From positions 36,167-100,166 of the forward strand of contig CBDUYN010000012.1 in NCBI GenBank assembly GCA_965371445.1: 64,000 nt of DNA, written 5' to 3'. The notes beneath the pieces are model-generated. The model was given only the letters and a program-made list of their open reading frames with translations. It did not search any database and was not told where the DNA came from. Position 1 is the stretch's first letter; the number at the start of each line of letters is the position of its first letter. The translations under genes and the position numbers were made by a program. Source of the DNA: DASWIG01 sp965371445. Its GTDB lineage: Bacteria > Acidobacteriota > Thermoanaerobaculia > Multivoradales > J023. Positions 1 through 7,859 of this stretch are shown piece after piece.

Positions 1-1
1 G

Positions 2-2251
2 ATGGGCGATTCCATCAACGACAAGCTCGACGAGATCCGCGGCGAGATCCCCCTCGGCATGGAGCTACGTCCGATCTCGCTCCAGAACGAGGCGGTGAAG
101 GTGGCGATCAGCGGCTTCATCGTCAACCTCGGCGAGGCGGTGTTGATCGTCGTGGTCGTCCTACTCCTTTTCATGGGCCTTAGAAGCGGTGTGATCATCG
201 GCTTCATCCTTCTCCTCACCATCATGGGGACGTTCATCTTCATGGACATGAAGGGCGTCGTCCTGGAACGTATCTCCCTCGGTGCTCTGGTGATCGCCCT
301 CGGCATGCTGGTCGACAACGCCATCGTCGTCGTCGACGGCATGCGGATGAAGATGGAGCAGGGAATCGACGCCGTGAAAGCGGCCCGCGACGTCGTCGGC
401 CAGACCTCGATTCCGCTCTTGGGGGCGACTTTTGTCGCGGTCGCCGCGTTCGCCTCGATCGGTACGTCGCAGGACTCGACTGGAGAATACTGCCGATCGC
501 TTTTTATCGTGATCTTAATCTCGCTGACGCTGTCGTGGCTCACCGCGGTGACGGCGACGCCTCTTTTGTGCAAGACCTTCCTCAAGGTGAAAAGCGGCGA
601 CGGCGAGGCAAAAGATCCCTACGGTGCCATACACTTCCGGATCTACAAGCGCTTCTTGAGCGCCTCGATCCGCATGCGCTGGGTGACGGTGACGGTGGTC
701 GTCCTCCTCTTCGCGCTGTCGATCGTCGGTTTCGGCGGCGTCAAGAAGAGCTTTTTTCCCGACTCGACGCGGCCGCAGTTCTTTGTCGACTTCTGGTTCC
801 CGGAGGGAACGCACATCGACGAGACGTCGCGTCTTCTCGAGCGCGCCGAGGGCTTCCTGGCCGAGCAGGACGGCGTGATGCACGCGACCACCATGGTCGG
901 CGGTGGACAGATCCGTTTCCTCCTGACCTATTCCCCCGAAAGCGCCTACCCGAGCTTTGGCCAGATCTTAATCGACGTCGAGGATTACAAGACGATTCCC
1001 GCGATGACGAAAAGCCTGCAGACCGACCTGGAGGAGCTCTTTCCGGAGGCGAACGTCAACGTCCGCATGTTCGTCAACGGTCCTTCGACGGGCGGCAAGA
1101 TCCAGCTGCGGCTCTACGGTCCCGACGGCAGCGAGCTGCGTCGTATGGCAACGGTAGTCGAGGAGATCTTCGCGGCCGATCCGGTGACCAAGGCGTTTCG
1201 TAACGAGTGGCGGGACATGGTGAAGGTGCTGCGTCCGCAGATGGCGGAGACGCAGGCGCGCCAGGCGGGGATCACCCGTCCGATGCTGGGCCAGGCGGTG
1301 CAAGCGGCGGTCGAGGGTACACCGGCCGGCGTCTACCGGGAAGGCGACGAGCTCCTACCGATCATCGCCCGCTCGCCGGAATACGAACGCGTCGACTTCA
1401 CAAATCTCGCGAGTATCCAGATCTGGAGCCCGGGGGCGCAGCGCATGATTCCCCTCGGCCAGGTAGTGACGGGCTTCGAGGTCGAGTACGAAGATCCCCA
1501 CGTCTGGCGCCGCGACCGGATGAAGATGCTCAAACTCCACGCCGATCCACGCTACGGGCTGCCCAGCGACTTGCTCGCCCGGGTCAAGCCCAAGATCGAG
1601 CAGGCGTTGGGGGTCGACGCCCGGCAGAAAATCGGCCGTGACGTCGCGCCCGAGGACTGGACCGTGGCGACGATTCCGGTCAGCGACAGCGACCGAATTC
1701 CGCTGACGAAGCCGGGTTATTCGATGGCCTGGGGCGGCGAGATCGAGGATTCGGCCCGTTCGCAAGGCGGCCTCGCGAAGTCGCTGCCGATCTTTTTCGG
1801 CCTGATGGTCCTGATCGTCATCTGGCTCTTCAACAGCTTGAAGCGGACGGCGATCATCTGGCTCTGCGTGCCGCTGGCGTTGATCGGCGTCACCGCGGGG
1901 CTCCTGATGTTTCGTCAGCCGTTCGGCTTCATGTCGCTTCTCGGCTTGATGAGCCTGGCGGGTATGTTGATCAAGAACGCCATCGTCCTGATCGATCAGA
2001 TCGACCTGGAGATGGGGAGCGGCAAGGTGCCGTTCGACGCGGTGGTCGACTCGGGCGTCAGCCGTCTGATCCCGGTGGCGATGGCGGCGGCGACGACGAT
2101 CCTCGGCATGATTCCGCTTCTAAAAGACGCGTTTTTCGTCGCCATGGCGGTGACGATCATGTTCGGCCTCGGCTTCGCCACGGTCCTGACCTTGATCGTC
2201 GTGCCGGTGCTCTACGCGATTTTCTTCAAGGTTCCCAACGTAGCGAGATGA
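2..2251 (+). CDS. RND family efflux transporter, inner-membrane subunit (5' truncated by window edge)
   Basis: This is the C-terminal ~749 residues of a hydrophobe/amphiphile-efflux RND pump, which uses proton flux to export substrates through a tripartite complex. Full-length members have ~1,030 residues, so the gene starts upstream and the first Met is probably internal. Seen: a hydrophobic TM block at residues ~35-125, the motif MLVDNAIVVVDG near residue 105 (the TM4 proton-relay region), a long periplasmic porter domain, then a second TM block with LAGMLIKNAIVLID, which keeps the TM10 Lys. The TM4 pair reads Asp-Asn where AcrB has Asp-Asp; this variant is known in other RND lineages. The stop overlaps the next start by 4 nt (ATGA), so the two are translationally coupled. 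Substrate unknown. The membrane-fusion partner would be upstream, outside the window. Confidence 0.93.
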   Translation: MGDSINDKLDEIRGEIPLGMELRPISLQNEAVKVAISGFIVNLGEAVLIVVVVLLLFMGLRSGVIIGFILLLTIMGTFIFMDMKGVVLERISLGALVIALGMLVDNAIVVVDGMRMKMEQGIDAVKAARDVVGQTSIPLLGATFVAVAAFASIGTSQDSTGEYCRSLFIVILISLTLSWLTAVTATPLLCKTFLKVKSGDGEAKDPYGAIHFRIYKRFLSASIRMRWVTVTVVVLLFALSIVGFGGVKKSFFPDSTRPQFFVDFWFPEGTHIDETSRLLERAEGFLAEQDGVMHATTMVGGGQIRFLLTYSPESAYPSFGQILIDVEDYKTIPAMTKSLQTDLEELFPEANVNVRMFVNGPSTGGKIQLRLYGPDGSELRRMATVVEEIFAADPVTKAFRNEWRDMVKVLRPQMAETQARQAGITRPMLGQAVQAAVEGTPAGVYREGDELLPIIARSPEYERVDFTNLASIQIWSPGAQRMIPLGQVVTGFEVEYEDPHVWRRDRMKMLKLHADPRYGLPSDLLARVKPKIEQALGVDARQKIGRDVAPEDWTVATIPVSDSDRIPLTKPGYSMAWGGEIEDSARSQGGLAKSLPIFFGLMVLIVIWLFNSLKRTAIIWLCVPLALIGVTAGLLMFRQPFGFMSLLGLMSLAGMLIKNAIVLIDQIDLEMGSGKVPFDAVVDSGVSRLIPVAMAAATTILGMIPLLKDAFFVAMAVTIMFGLGFATVLTLIVVPVLYAIFFKVPNVAR

Positions 2252-2958
2252 AGATGAAAACAAAGGCAACTATCCTCCTCTCCATAGTCCTCCTACTCCC
2301 GCTGGCGGCGACGGCTCAACCGCCGAACGACCTCACGGCCGAGTCGCAAGAGCTCGCGGAGAAGATCGAGCAGTACTTCAACGCCCGCGAGCGTGAGAAC
2401 GACGCGCTCGCCGAGTTCTCGCGGCTGAGCCGGCTCCTCGACGAGACCCTGGGCGACCCCCACAGCGGCCGCTCGGAGCTGATCAACCTCGACACCCAGG
2501 TGAAGGTGGCACGTGAGAGGGCCTGCGCCTACACCGAGGAGACGGCCGAGCGGCGCCGGAGCATGTTCGAGAGCATGAAACGAGTCGCCGCCATGGTCCA
2601 AGAGCTCGAGCGGTTGGGGCTCGCGACCGACGGCTCTACCGTCGACGTCGGCGGGTGGTGGCAGGTGGAGGCCCAGCCGAGCGACGTCTGGGGCTTCCTC
2701 GAGCTGGCGCAGGACGGGATGCTCGTGACCGGCTCCTACCGTCTTTCAAACGGTTCCGAAGGCTCGATGAAGGGCACCTTCAGCGGCGGCCACCTGAAGC
2801 TGGAGATGGTCGACTCCGAACGCGGGACGGTGGGCGACGTCGAAGGCGAGATCGACGCGGAGTCCGGCGAGATCCACGGCACCTGGAGCACCCGCGAGGT
2901 CGGTTCCGGCCGTCCCGCGGCCGGCGAGTGGACGGCCCGCCGGGTGTCGATGGGTTAG
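2248..2958 (+). CDS. Secreted hypothetical protein with coiled coil and C-terminal beta domain
   Basis: A 236-residue protein with a Sec signal peptide (residues 1-23, hydrophobic ILLSIVLLLPLAATA then AQ), so it is periplasmic or exported. Residues ~28-120 are charged and rich in Glu, Arg and Leu and should form helical hairpin or coiled coil. Residues ~135-235 contain Gly-rich, amphipathic strands (GGWWQVEA, LVTGSYRLSNGSEGSMKGTFSGG, GEIHGTWSTREV) like a small beta-barrel or lipocalin-like fold. The start overlaps the RND stop (ATGA), so it belongs to the pump operon and may be an accessory factor; that role is inferred from position only. I do not recognise the family. Confidence 0.8.
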   Translation: MKMKTKATILLSIVLLLPLAATAQPPNDLTAESQELAEKIEQYFNARERENDALAEFSRLSRLLDETLGDPHSGRSELINLDTQVKVARERACAYTEETAERRRSMFESMKRVAAMVQELERLGLATDGSTVDVGGWWQVEAQPSDVWGFLELAQDGMLVTGSYRLSNGSEGSMKGTFSGGHLKLEMVDSERGTVGDVEGEIDAESGEIHGTWSTREVGSGRPAAGEWTARRVSMG

Positions 2959-2992
2959 ACGGAGAAACAGTCACCCACCACCACGGAGCAAG

Positions 2993-3103
2993 AGCCATGA
3001 GCAGCACGAACGGCGCATGCAGGCGACCCGCATGCAGAACGCTTTGGAGCTCGTCGAGAAGATGACCGAGCAAAGCGTCCCCGAGGAGCTCGTGGTAGAC
3101 TAG
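2993..3103 (+). pseudogene. Possible C-terminal remnant of an unknown protein
   Basis: In the 184-bp gap between two genes, one frame reads SHEQHERRMQATRMQNALEL followed by VEKMTEQSVPEELVVD and a stop. The amphipathic helical character and acidic C-terminus look like real coding sequence, but there is no credible start with a ribosome-binding site upstream (an internal ATG lies at 3017). It may be the tail of a deleted gene next to the decayed toxin locus, or chance. Confidence 0.2.
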
Positions 3104-3142
3104 ACGAACCGTATCGTCAGACGGCATCCTCCAGGAGAAGTC

Positions 3143-3487
3143 ATGATCGAGTCACCGACACCCAAAACAGCCCCCGAAGGTGTCCCTCTGTCGTCGGATC
3201 TCGACGATCCCGAAGCCTTTCCGTGCTTCCTTTGTGACGATCCGATGACCAACCGCGGGCTTCGAGAGCGGCTGCGGACAGCCTCGCCTCCCGAGAGGAC
3301 CCGCCTCCTGGCCAAGATCCTGCGCGAGGCGCGCGACACCGACGTCTGGAAGTACACCACTCCTGATGCGGTCGCAGAGGCCTGGTTGGCTCTCTCGCTC
3401 CATCTGGGCCGCCGGCGTGCGTTCTGGGAGTTCCTGCTGAGCTCCTGGGCCAGTCAAGGACGGATCCACTTTGAACCGGCTCGATAG
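3143..3487 (+). CDS. Small conserved protein, probable partner (antitoxin-like) of AbiEii-type toxin
   Basis: A 114-residue soluble protein with no signal peptide. The C-terminal part (REARDTDVWKYTTPDAVAEA, then LGRRRAFWEFLLSSW) resembles small proteins I recall lying directly upstream of AbiEii/AbiGii-family nucleotidyltransferase genes. That is recollection of a genomic pattern, not a search result. The start follows CCAGGAGAAGTC, a good ribosome-binding site. It overlaps the downstream AbiEii-like gene by 17 nt, as expected for a coupled pair. If it is an antitoxin, its toxin is broken, so it may persist as an orphan. Alternative: an unrelated DUF with the same neighbourhood. Confidence 0.65.
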   Translation: MIESPTPKTAPEGVPLSSDLDDPEAFPCFLCDDPMTNRGLRERLRTASPPERTRLLAKILREARDTDVWKYTTPDAVAEAWLALSLHLGRRRAFWEFLLSSWASQGRIHFEPAR

Positions 3488-3880
3488 CCTCCAACAGGAG
3501 GTGCTCCGCGCTTTTTTCGAGTACGAAAGCCGCTTCTTCCTGACCGGTGGCGCCGCTCTGGCCGGTTTCCACCTTCAGCACCGGACGACCAAAGACCTGG
3601 AGCTCTTCACGGTCGAAGACCGGATCGATGAGGGCGCTGCCGCGTTAGCCGCCATCGCGCAGGATCTCGGCGGGTCCCTTGAGAGCCTGGTCGTCTACGT
3701 GGATTTTCGCCGCTATCTCTTACGGCGAGGCTCAAGCTCGGTGGTCGTTGAGCGCGCTTCATCGCCCTTCCTGGCTTACCCTGAGGGCGGACCCGCCTGG
3801 GGAGCCGGCGCGCCGCGCTCGCCTGTGCGCCCCCCGCGCTGGTGGGGATCTCGACCAGCGGGTACACTGGATCCGTATAC
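3471..3880 (+). pseudogene. Decayed AbiEii/AbiGii-type nucleotidyltransferase toxin
   Basis: The first ~95 residues carry the family hallmark: LTGGAALAGFHLQHRTTKDL followed by ELF, i.e. the GG motif and the acidic motif of DNA-polymerase-beta-like nucleotidyltransferases. The usual D-L-D is D-L-E here. Intact members have ~200-300 residues. Similarity stops after VVVERA near 3760, and the frame then reads Pro/Arg-rich junk to a stop at 3893. In the frame used by the next gene, the stretch LRADPPGEPARRARLCAPRA (from ~3780) resembles the expected continuation (RVDPPEEILANKLCAL-like), which points to at least one frameshift followed by truncation. The toxin is inferred to be inactive. Part of the 3' sequence now serves as leader of the ankyrin gene. 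Confidence 0.6.
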
Positions 3881-3927
3881 TCCGTCGAAGTAGCCGAAAC
3901 TGGGAAAAACCGCAGACTCCGAAGACT

Positions 3928-4545
3928 ATGACACGACTCTTTCACTCGTTCGCCCTCCTGGCCCTCCTGGCCGGCTGCTCGGCCGAGACCGAAGGAACCG
4001 CAACCGCCGTCGAGGAACCGGCCGCGAAGGCGCCTCCGGCGGTCGCTTTGTCCGCCGCCGAGGCCCTGTGGGCCGCCACCCTCGACGGCCCCACCGACGT
4101 GGTCCGAAAAGCGCTCGACGGCGGCGCCGATGTCAACGCGGCCGACCCGGACGAACGCACAGCCCTGATGCTGGCGGCCTTCAACGGCCGCACCGAGGTC
4201 GTCCGCCTGCTGCTCCAGCGCGGAGCACGGGTGGGCGACCGCGACCTCATGGGGCGCACGGCGCTGATGTACTCCTCGACCGGCGCCTTCGTCGACACCG
4301 TCGAGCTGCTCCTTCAAAACGGCTCCGACCCGAACGTGGCGGACAAGAGCGAAGTGTGGACAGCGCTGATGTTCGCCGCCGGCGAAGGTCAGATGGAGGT
4401 GGTCCGTATGCTATTGAGCTACGGCGCCGAACCCGGCGTGGTCGACAGCGACGGTGACACCGCCGCCGACCACGCGGTGACCAAGGGCCACAAGGAGGTG
4501 GCGCGGGCTCTGCGGCAGGCGGCCGGTGTGGACTCCGGAGCATGA
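3928..4545 (+). CDS. Ankyrin-repeat lipoprotein
   Basis: A 205-residue protein. The lipobox LLAGC at residues 12-16 predicts lipidation at Cys16 and anchoring to a periplasmic membrane face. After a short Ala/Pro/Glu linker it has about five ankyrin repeats (e.g. GADVNAADPDERTALMLAAF, NGRTEVVRLLLQRGA, DGDTAADHAVTKGHKEVARAL) making a protein-binding solenoid. I chose the ATG at 3928; the frame runs open further upstream, but only the lipobox-bearing start gives a sensible N-terminus. The stop overlaps the next small ORF (ATGA). Bacterial ankyrin lipoproteins often shield or bind enzymes, but no target is evident here. Confidence 0.85.
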   Translation: MTRLFHSFALLALLAGCSAETEGTATAVEEPAAKAPPAVALSAAEALWAATLDGPTDVVRKALDGGADVNAADPDERTALMLAAFNGRTEVVRLLLQRGARVGDRDLMGRTALMYSSTGAFVDTVELLLQNGSDPNVADKSEVWTALMFAAGEGQMEVVRMLLSYGAEPGVVDSDGDTAADHAVTKGHKEVARALRQAAGVDSGA

Positions 4546-4646
4546 ACAGACAAACCATGAGGGAGATCGCCTACACCCTGATCGGCTGGACGGTCCTGGC
4601 TCTCGCCGCCTGCGGGGCGCCCCGTCCCGAGGAGGAGACCCCGTGA
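4542..4646 (+). CDS. Tiny lipoprotein (34 aa)
   Basis: A 34-residue ORF whose ATG overlaps the ankyrin stop (ATGA). It reads as a complete small lipoprotein: a basic start (MNRQTMREIAY), a hydrophobic core (LIGWTVLALAA), a lipobox LAAC at residues 21-24, and a short acidic tail ending EEETP. The overlap and lipobox argue for a real gene. No function is known. It could be a decayed start of a longer lipoprotein, since a GTG frame overlaps its stop and runs to 4714. Confidence 0.5.
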   Translation: MNRQTMREIAYTLIGWTVLALAACGAPRPEEETP

Positions 4647-4804
4647 GTGTTTTGCGGGCGACTCTACCGGCGATGCCGAAGACCCAGGCGAGAAAGACCG
4701 AGAAGAAACCATGAGAGGTCCCCGCAGGGACGCCTGGATGAACTACGCGAAACCGAATTGATGAACTGGATCAAACCGAATCCCAACCAGACAGGAGAGC
4801 CCGA

Positions 4805-6250
4805 ATGATCAGAGGCGGAGTCTTGAAGATTGTCCTTGCATTGCTGCTATTCAGCTTCGGCGTGTTGCCGGGATCATCATTCGCCCAAGTTGAGAAGCCC
4901 AATGTCGTTGTGATGGTCATGGATAATCTCGGCTGGGGTGAAATTGGGGTTTATGGCGGTGGAATCCTCCGTGGGGCGGAGACCCCCCGGCTCGACAAAC
5001 TTGCCGCCGAGGGCATGCGGTTTCTCAACTTCAACGTCGAGACTCAGTGCACTCCCAGTCGTTCTGCGCTGATGACGGGCCGTCACCCCATCCGATCGGG
5101 GACGACCAAAGTGGTCTGGGGTCAGCTCTACGGCATGACTCAGTGGGAAGTCACCATCGCCGAGCTGCTTTCTGAACAAGGGTACGCAACGGGTATGTTC
5201 GGCAAGTGGCACCTCGGTGATACCAAGGGCCGCTTTCCGACAGATCAAGGGTTTGACCAGTGGTACGGGATCCCCAACACGACCGACGAGTCGCTCTATG
5301 TGGATGGCTTTCAGTTCGACCCCGAGACTCTCGAGGCGCCACACATCATGCAGAGCGTGAGGGGGAAGGCGCCCGATGAAGTGAAGGTCTACGACCGCGA
5401 GGCGCGGCGCAGAATCGACGCTGAACTAGCGCGACGCGCGATCGACTTCATGGAACGTAGCGTCGAGGCTGGTAAACCGTTCTTCGCATACGTCCCGTTC
5501 ACGCTGGTGCACGTGCCCGCAGTACCGCATCCAGACTTCGAGGGATCTACCGGGAACGGCCGCTGGGCCGATGTACTTGCCGAGTTGGATCACCGCGCTG
5601 GACAGATTCTGGACGCGATTGACGATCTCAAGGTTCGGGACAACACGGTCGTCATCTGGATGAGCGACAACGGTCCTGAGGAAATCTATCCTCACCACGG
5701 GACAGCAGGGCCCTGGCGAGGTACCTATTTCACCGCCCTCGAGGGTTCCTTGCGGGCGCCGTTCTTGATTCGTTGGCCGGGCCGGATCCCGGCAGGGTCG
5801 GTCCACAATGAGATCATGCACGTCACCGATCTCTATCCCACCATGGCGCGTATCTCAGGCGCGAAGGTTCCGACGGATCGGGTCATCGACGGTGTTGACC
5901 AATTCGAATTTCTGACAGGGCAGGCGGAGCACTCAGCTCGTGAGGGCTTCCCGGTCTACAACGGCGACAACCTGCAGGCATACAAGTGGCGGAACTGGAA
6001 ATTGCACTTTTACACACAAGAGACCATGCGCTCCGTCATCGAGCGGCCCGGTATGCCGAGGATGTACAACCTGCTGACCGACCCAAAGGAGCAATACGAC
6101 TTGATCGAGATGGGCGGAAGGGCCAGCGAGGACAACTTCTGGGTGATGCCGGTCATCAGTAAGCTCTTGGTCGATCATCAGCGCAGCCTCGCTCAGTCGC
6201 CACCGATTCCGCTCGGCACACCGGATCCGTATCTACCAGGGAAACGCTGA
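4805..6250 (+). CDS. Periplasmic sulfatase (arylsulfatase family, Cys-type)
   Basis: A 481-residue exported type I sulfatase with a signal peptide ending near GSSFAQ. These enzymes hydrolyse sulfate esters and need conversion of the motif Cys to formylglycine. The motif CTPSR starts at Cys82. The first metal site reads M-D-N-L-G-W (Asp40, Asn41), where most sulfatases have Asp-Asp; the second metal pair is Asp288-Asn289 (MSDNGPE). GKWHLG is present. Length matches the family. AGGAG precedes the ATG. It is followed 54 nt later by a second sulfatase and then a phosphatase, forming a likely ester-hydrolase operon. It is closely similar to the deleted sulfatase at 24720-25631 (shared DQGF.WYGIPN..DES block). 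Substrate unknown. No formylglycine-generating enzyme gene is visible in the window. Confidence 0.92.
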   Translation: MIRGGVLKIVLALLLFSFGVLPGSSFAQVEKPNVVVMVMDNLGWGEIGVYGGGILRGAETPRLDKLAAEGMRFLNFNVETQCTPSRSALMTGRHPIRSGTTKVVWGQLYGMTQWEVTIAELLSEQGYATGMFGKWHLGDTKGRFPTDQGFDQWYGIPNTTDESLYVDGFQFDPETLEAPHIMQSVRGKAPDEVKVYDREARRRIDAELARRAIDFMERSVEAGKPFFAYVPFTLVHVPAVPHPDFEGSTGNGRWADVLAELDHRAGQILDAIDDLKVRDNTVVIWMSDNGPEEIYPHHGTAGPWRGTYFTALEGSLRAPFLIRWPGRIPAGSVHNEIMHVTDLYPTMARISGAKVPTDRVIDGVDQFEFLTGQAEHSAREGFPVYNGDNLQAYKWRNWKLHFYTQETMRSVIERPGMPRMYNLLTDPKEQYDLIEMGGRASEDNFWVMPVISKLLVDHQRSLAQSPPIPLGTPDPYLPGKR

Positions 6251-6304
6251 CCGGGCATCCTGAACAGCTGTGAACCATCATCAACCAACCAACCGGAAAG
6301 AACC

Positions 6305-7816
6305 ATGAAAAGACTCACGATTCTCCTACTCCTCGTTCTTCTGACGGCCCTGCCGGCTGCGGCGCAAGACAAGCCCAACATTCTCGTCATCTTCGGCGAT
6401 GATATCGGTATGTACAACATCAGTGCTTACCACCGCGGCATGATGGGGGGCAGGACGCCCAACATCGATCGCATCGCCAACGAAGGGGCGCTTTTTACCG
6501 ACTACTACGCTCAACAGAGCTGCACCGCTGGACGGGCGGCGTTCATCACCGGGCAGCATCCGTTCCGCACGGGCCTCTTGACCATCGGCATGCCGGGAGC
6601 CGACCAGGGGCTCCAGGACCAGGATCCGACCCTCGCCGAGCTGCTCAAGGAGCACGGCTACACCTCCGGCCAGTTCGGCAAGAACCACCTCGGCGACCGC
6701 GACAAGTTTCTGCCCACCAACCACGGCTTCGATGAATTCTACGGCAACCTCTACCACCTGAACGCCGAGGAGGAGCCGGAGACCTACCACTACCCGAAGG
6801 ACCCCGAGTTCCACAAGAAGTTCGGCCCCCGGGGCGTGATCCACAGCTATGCCGACGGCCGCGTCGAGGACACCGGGCCGCTGACCCGTAAGCGAATGGA
6901 GAGCGCCGACGGGGAGTTTCTCGATGCTTCTCTCGACTTCATGGAGCGCGCGGTCAACGACCGCAAGCCCTTTTTCATCTGGCACAACGCGACTCGCATG
7001 CACGTCTGGACCCGCCTCAGCCCGGAGTGGGACGGCAAGACCGGCCACGGCCTCTACGCCGACGGCATGGCCCAGCACGACCACGACATCGGCAAGCTCC
7101 TCGACAAGCTCGACGAGCTCGGCATCGCCGACAACACGATCGTGATCTACTCCACCGACAACGGTGCCCAGAAGTTCACCTGGCCCGACGGCGGTACGAT
7201 CCCGTTCCGCGGCGAGAAGGGCACCACCTGGGAAGGCGGCTTCCGGGTGCCGGCGGCGGTACGCTGGCCCGGCCTGGTCAAGCCCGGCACGATCGTCAAC
7301 GACATCTTCTCCCACGAAGACTGGGTGCCGACCCTGATGGCGGCGGCCGGCGATCCGGACATCAAGGAGAAGCTCAAGAAAGGCCACTCCGCCGCCGGCA
7401 AGACCTTCAAGACCCACCTCGACGGCTACGACCAGCGGGCCGTGCTCTCCGGAGAGGGGCCCGGCGCACGCAACGAGATCTTTTATTTCGACGCGGGCGG
7501 TAACTTGAACGCCGTGCGCTATCGGGACTGGAAGGTGCACTTCACGATCATGGAGGGCGCGATCAACGAGGCGTACCGCAAGAGCCCGAGTTGGCCGCTG
7601 GTCGTCAACCTGCGTCAGGACCCGTTCGAGGTCACGCCCGACGCGGCGCTCTACACCCGCTGGCTCGGCGACCAGATGTGGCTCTTCGTGCCGGCTCAGG
7701 CCTTCGTCGGCCAGTTCCTGGCGACGTTCCAGGAGTTTCCGCCCAGCCAGGCGGTGGGTTCGCTGAGCGTCGAGAAGGTGCTCCAGCAACTGCAGACGCA
7801 GATCTCACGGCAATAG
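6305..7816 (+). CDS. Periplasmic sulfatase (CxAxR type)
   Basis: A 503-residue sulfatase with a signal peptide (LTALPAAAQ). The formylglycine motif is CTAGR at Cys73. The first metal pair is the canonical Asp32-Asp33 (FGDDIG) and the second is Asp285-Asn286 (STDNGAQ). GKNHLGD replaces the usual GKWHLGD, so Lys and His are kept. The A in CxAxR still fits the anaerobic-type maturation consensus, though which maturase acts is unknown. It is only distantly related to the preceding sulfatase. The last ~56 bp plus an internal 26-bp stretch are duplicated at 10080-10161, showing that a second copy of this gene once lay downstream. Confidence 0.92.
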   Translation: MKRLTILLLLVLLTALPAAAQDKPNILVIFGDDIGMYNISAYHRGMMGGRTPNIDRIANEGALFTDYYAQQSCTAGRAAFITGQHPFRTGLLTIGMPGADQGLQDQDPTLAELLKEHGYTSGQFGKNHLGDRDKFLPTNHGFDEFYGNLYHLNAEEEPETYHYPKDPEFHKKFGPRGVIHSYADGRVEDTGPLTRKRMESADGEFLDASLDFMERAVNDRKPFFIWHNATRMHVWTRLSPEWDGKTGHGLYADGMAQHDHDIGKLLDKLDELGIADNTIVIYSTDNGAQKFTWPDGGTIPFRGEKGTTWEGGFRVPAAVRWPGLVKPGTIVNDIFSHEDWVPTLMAAAGDPDIKEKLKKGHSAAGKTFKTHLDGYDQRAVLSGEGPGARNEIFYFDAGGNLNAVRYRDWKVHFTIMEGAINEAYRKSPSWPLVVNLRQDPFEVTPDAALYTRWLGDQMWLFVPAQAFVGQFLATFQEFPPSQAVGSLSVEKVLQQLQTQISRQ

Positions 7817-7859
7817 GACGTCAAGGCAGCGATTGAACCTTGTTCAAAAAAAGGAAGAC

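Noticed and set aside
4643..4714. 23-residue frame starting GTG, overlapping the tiny lipoprotein stop
   Set aside because: Basic low-complexity peptide, no ribosome-binding site of its own and no recognisable feature; could be the decayed tail of the lipoprotein frame.
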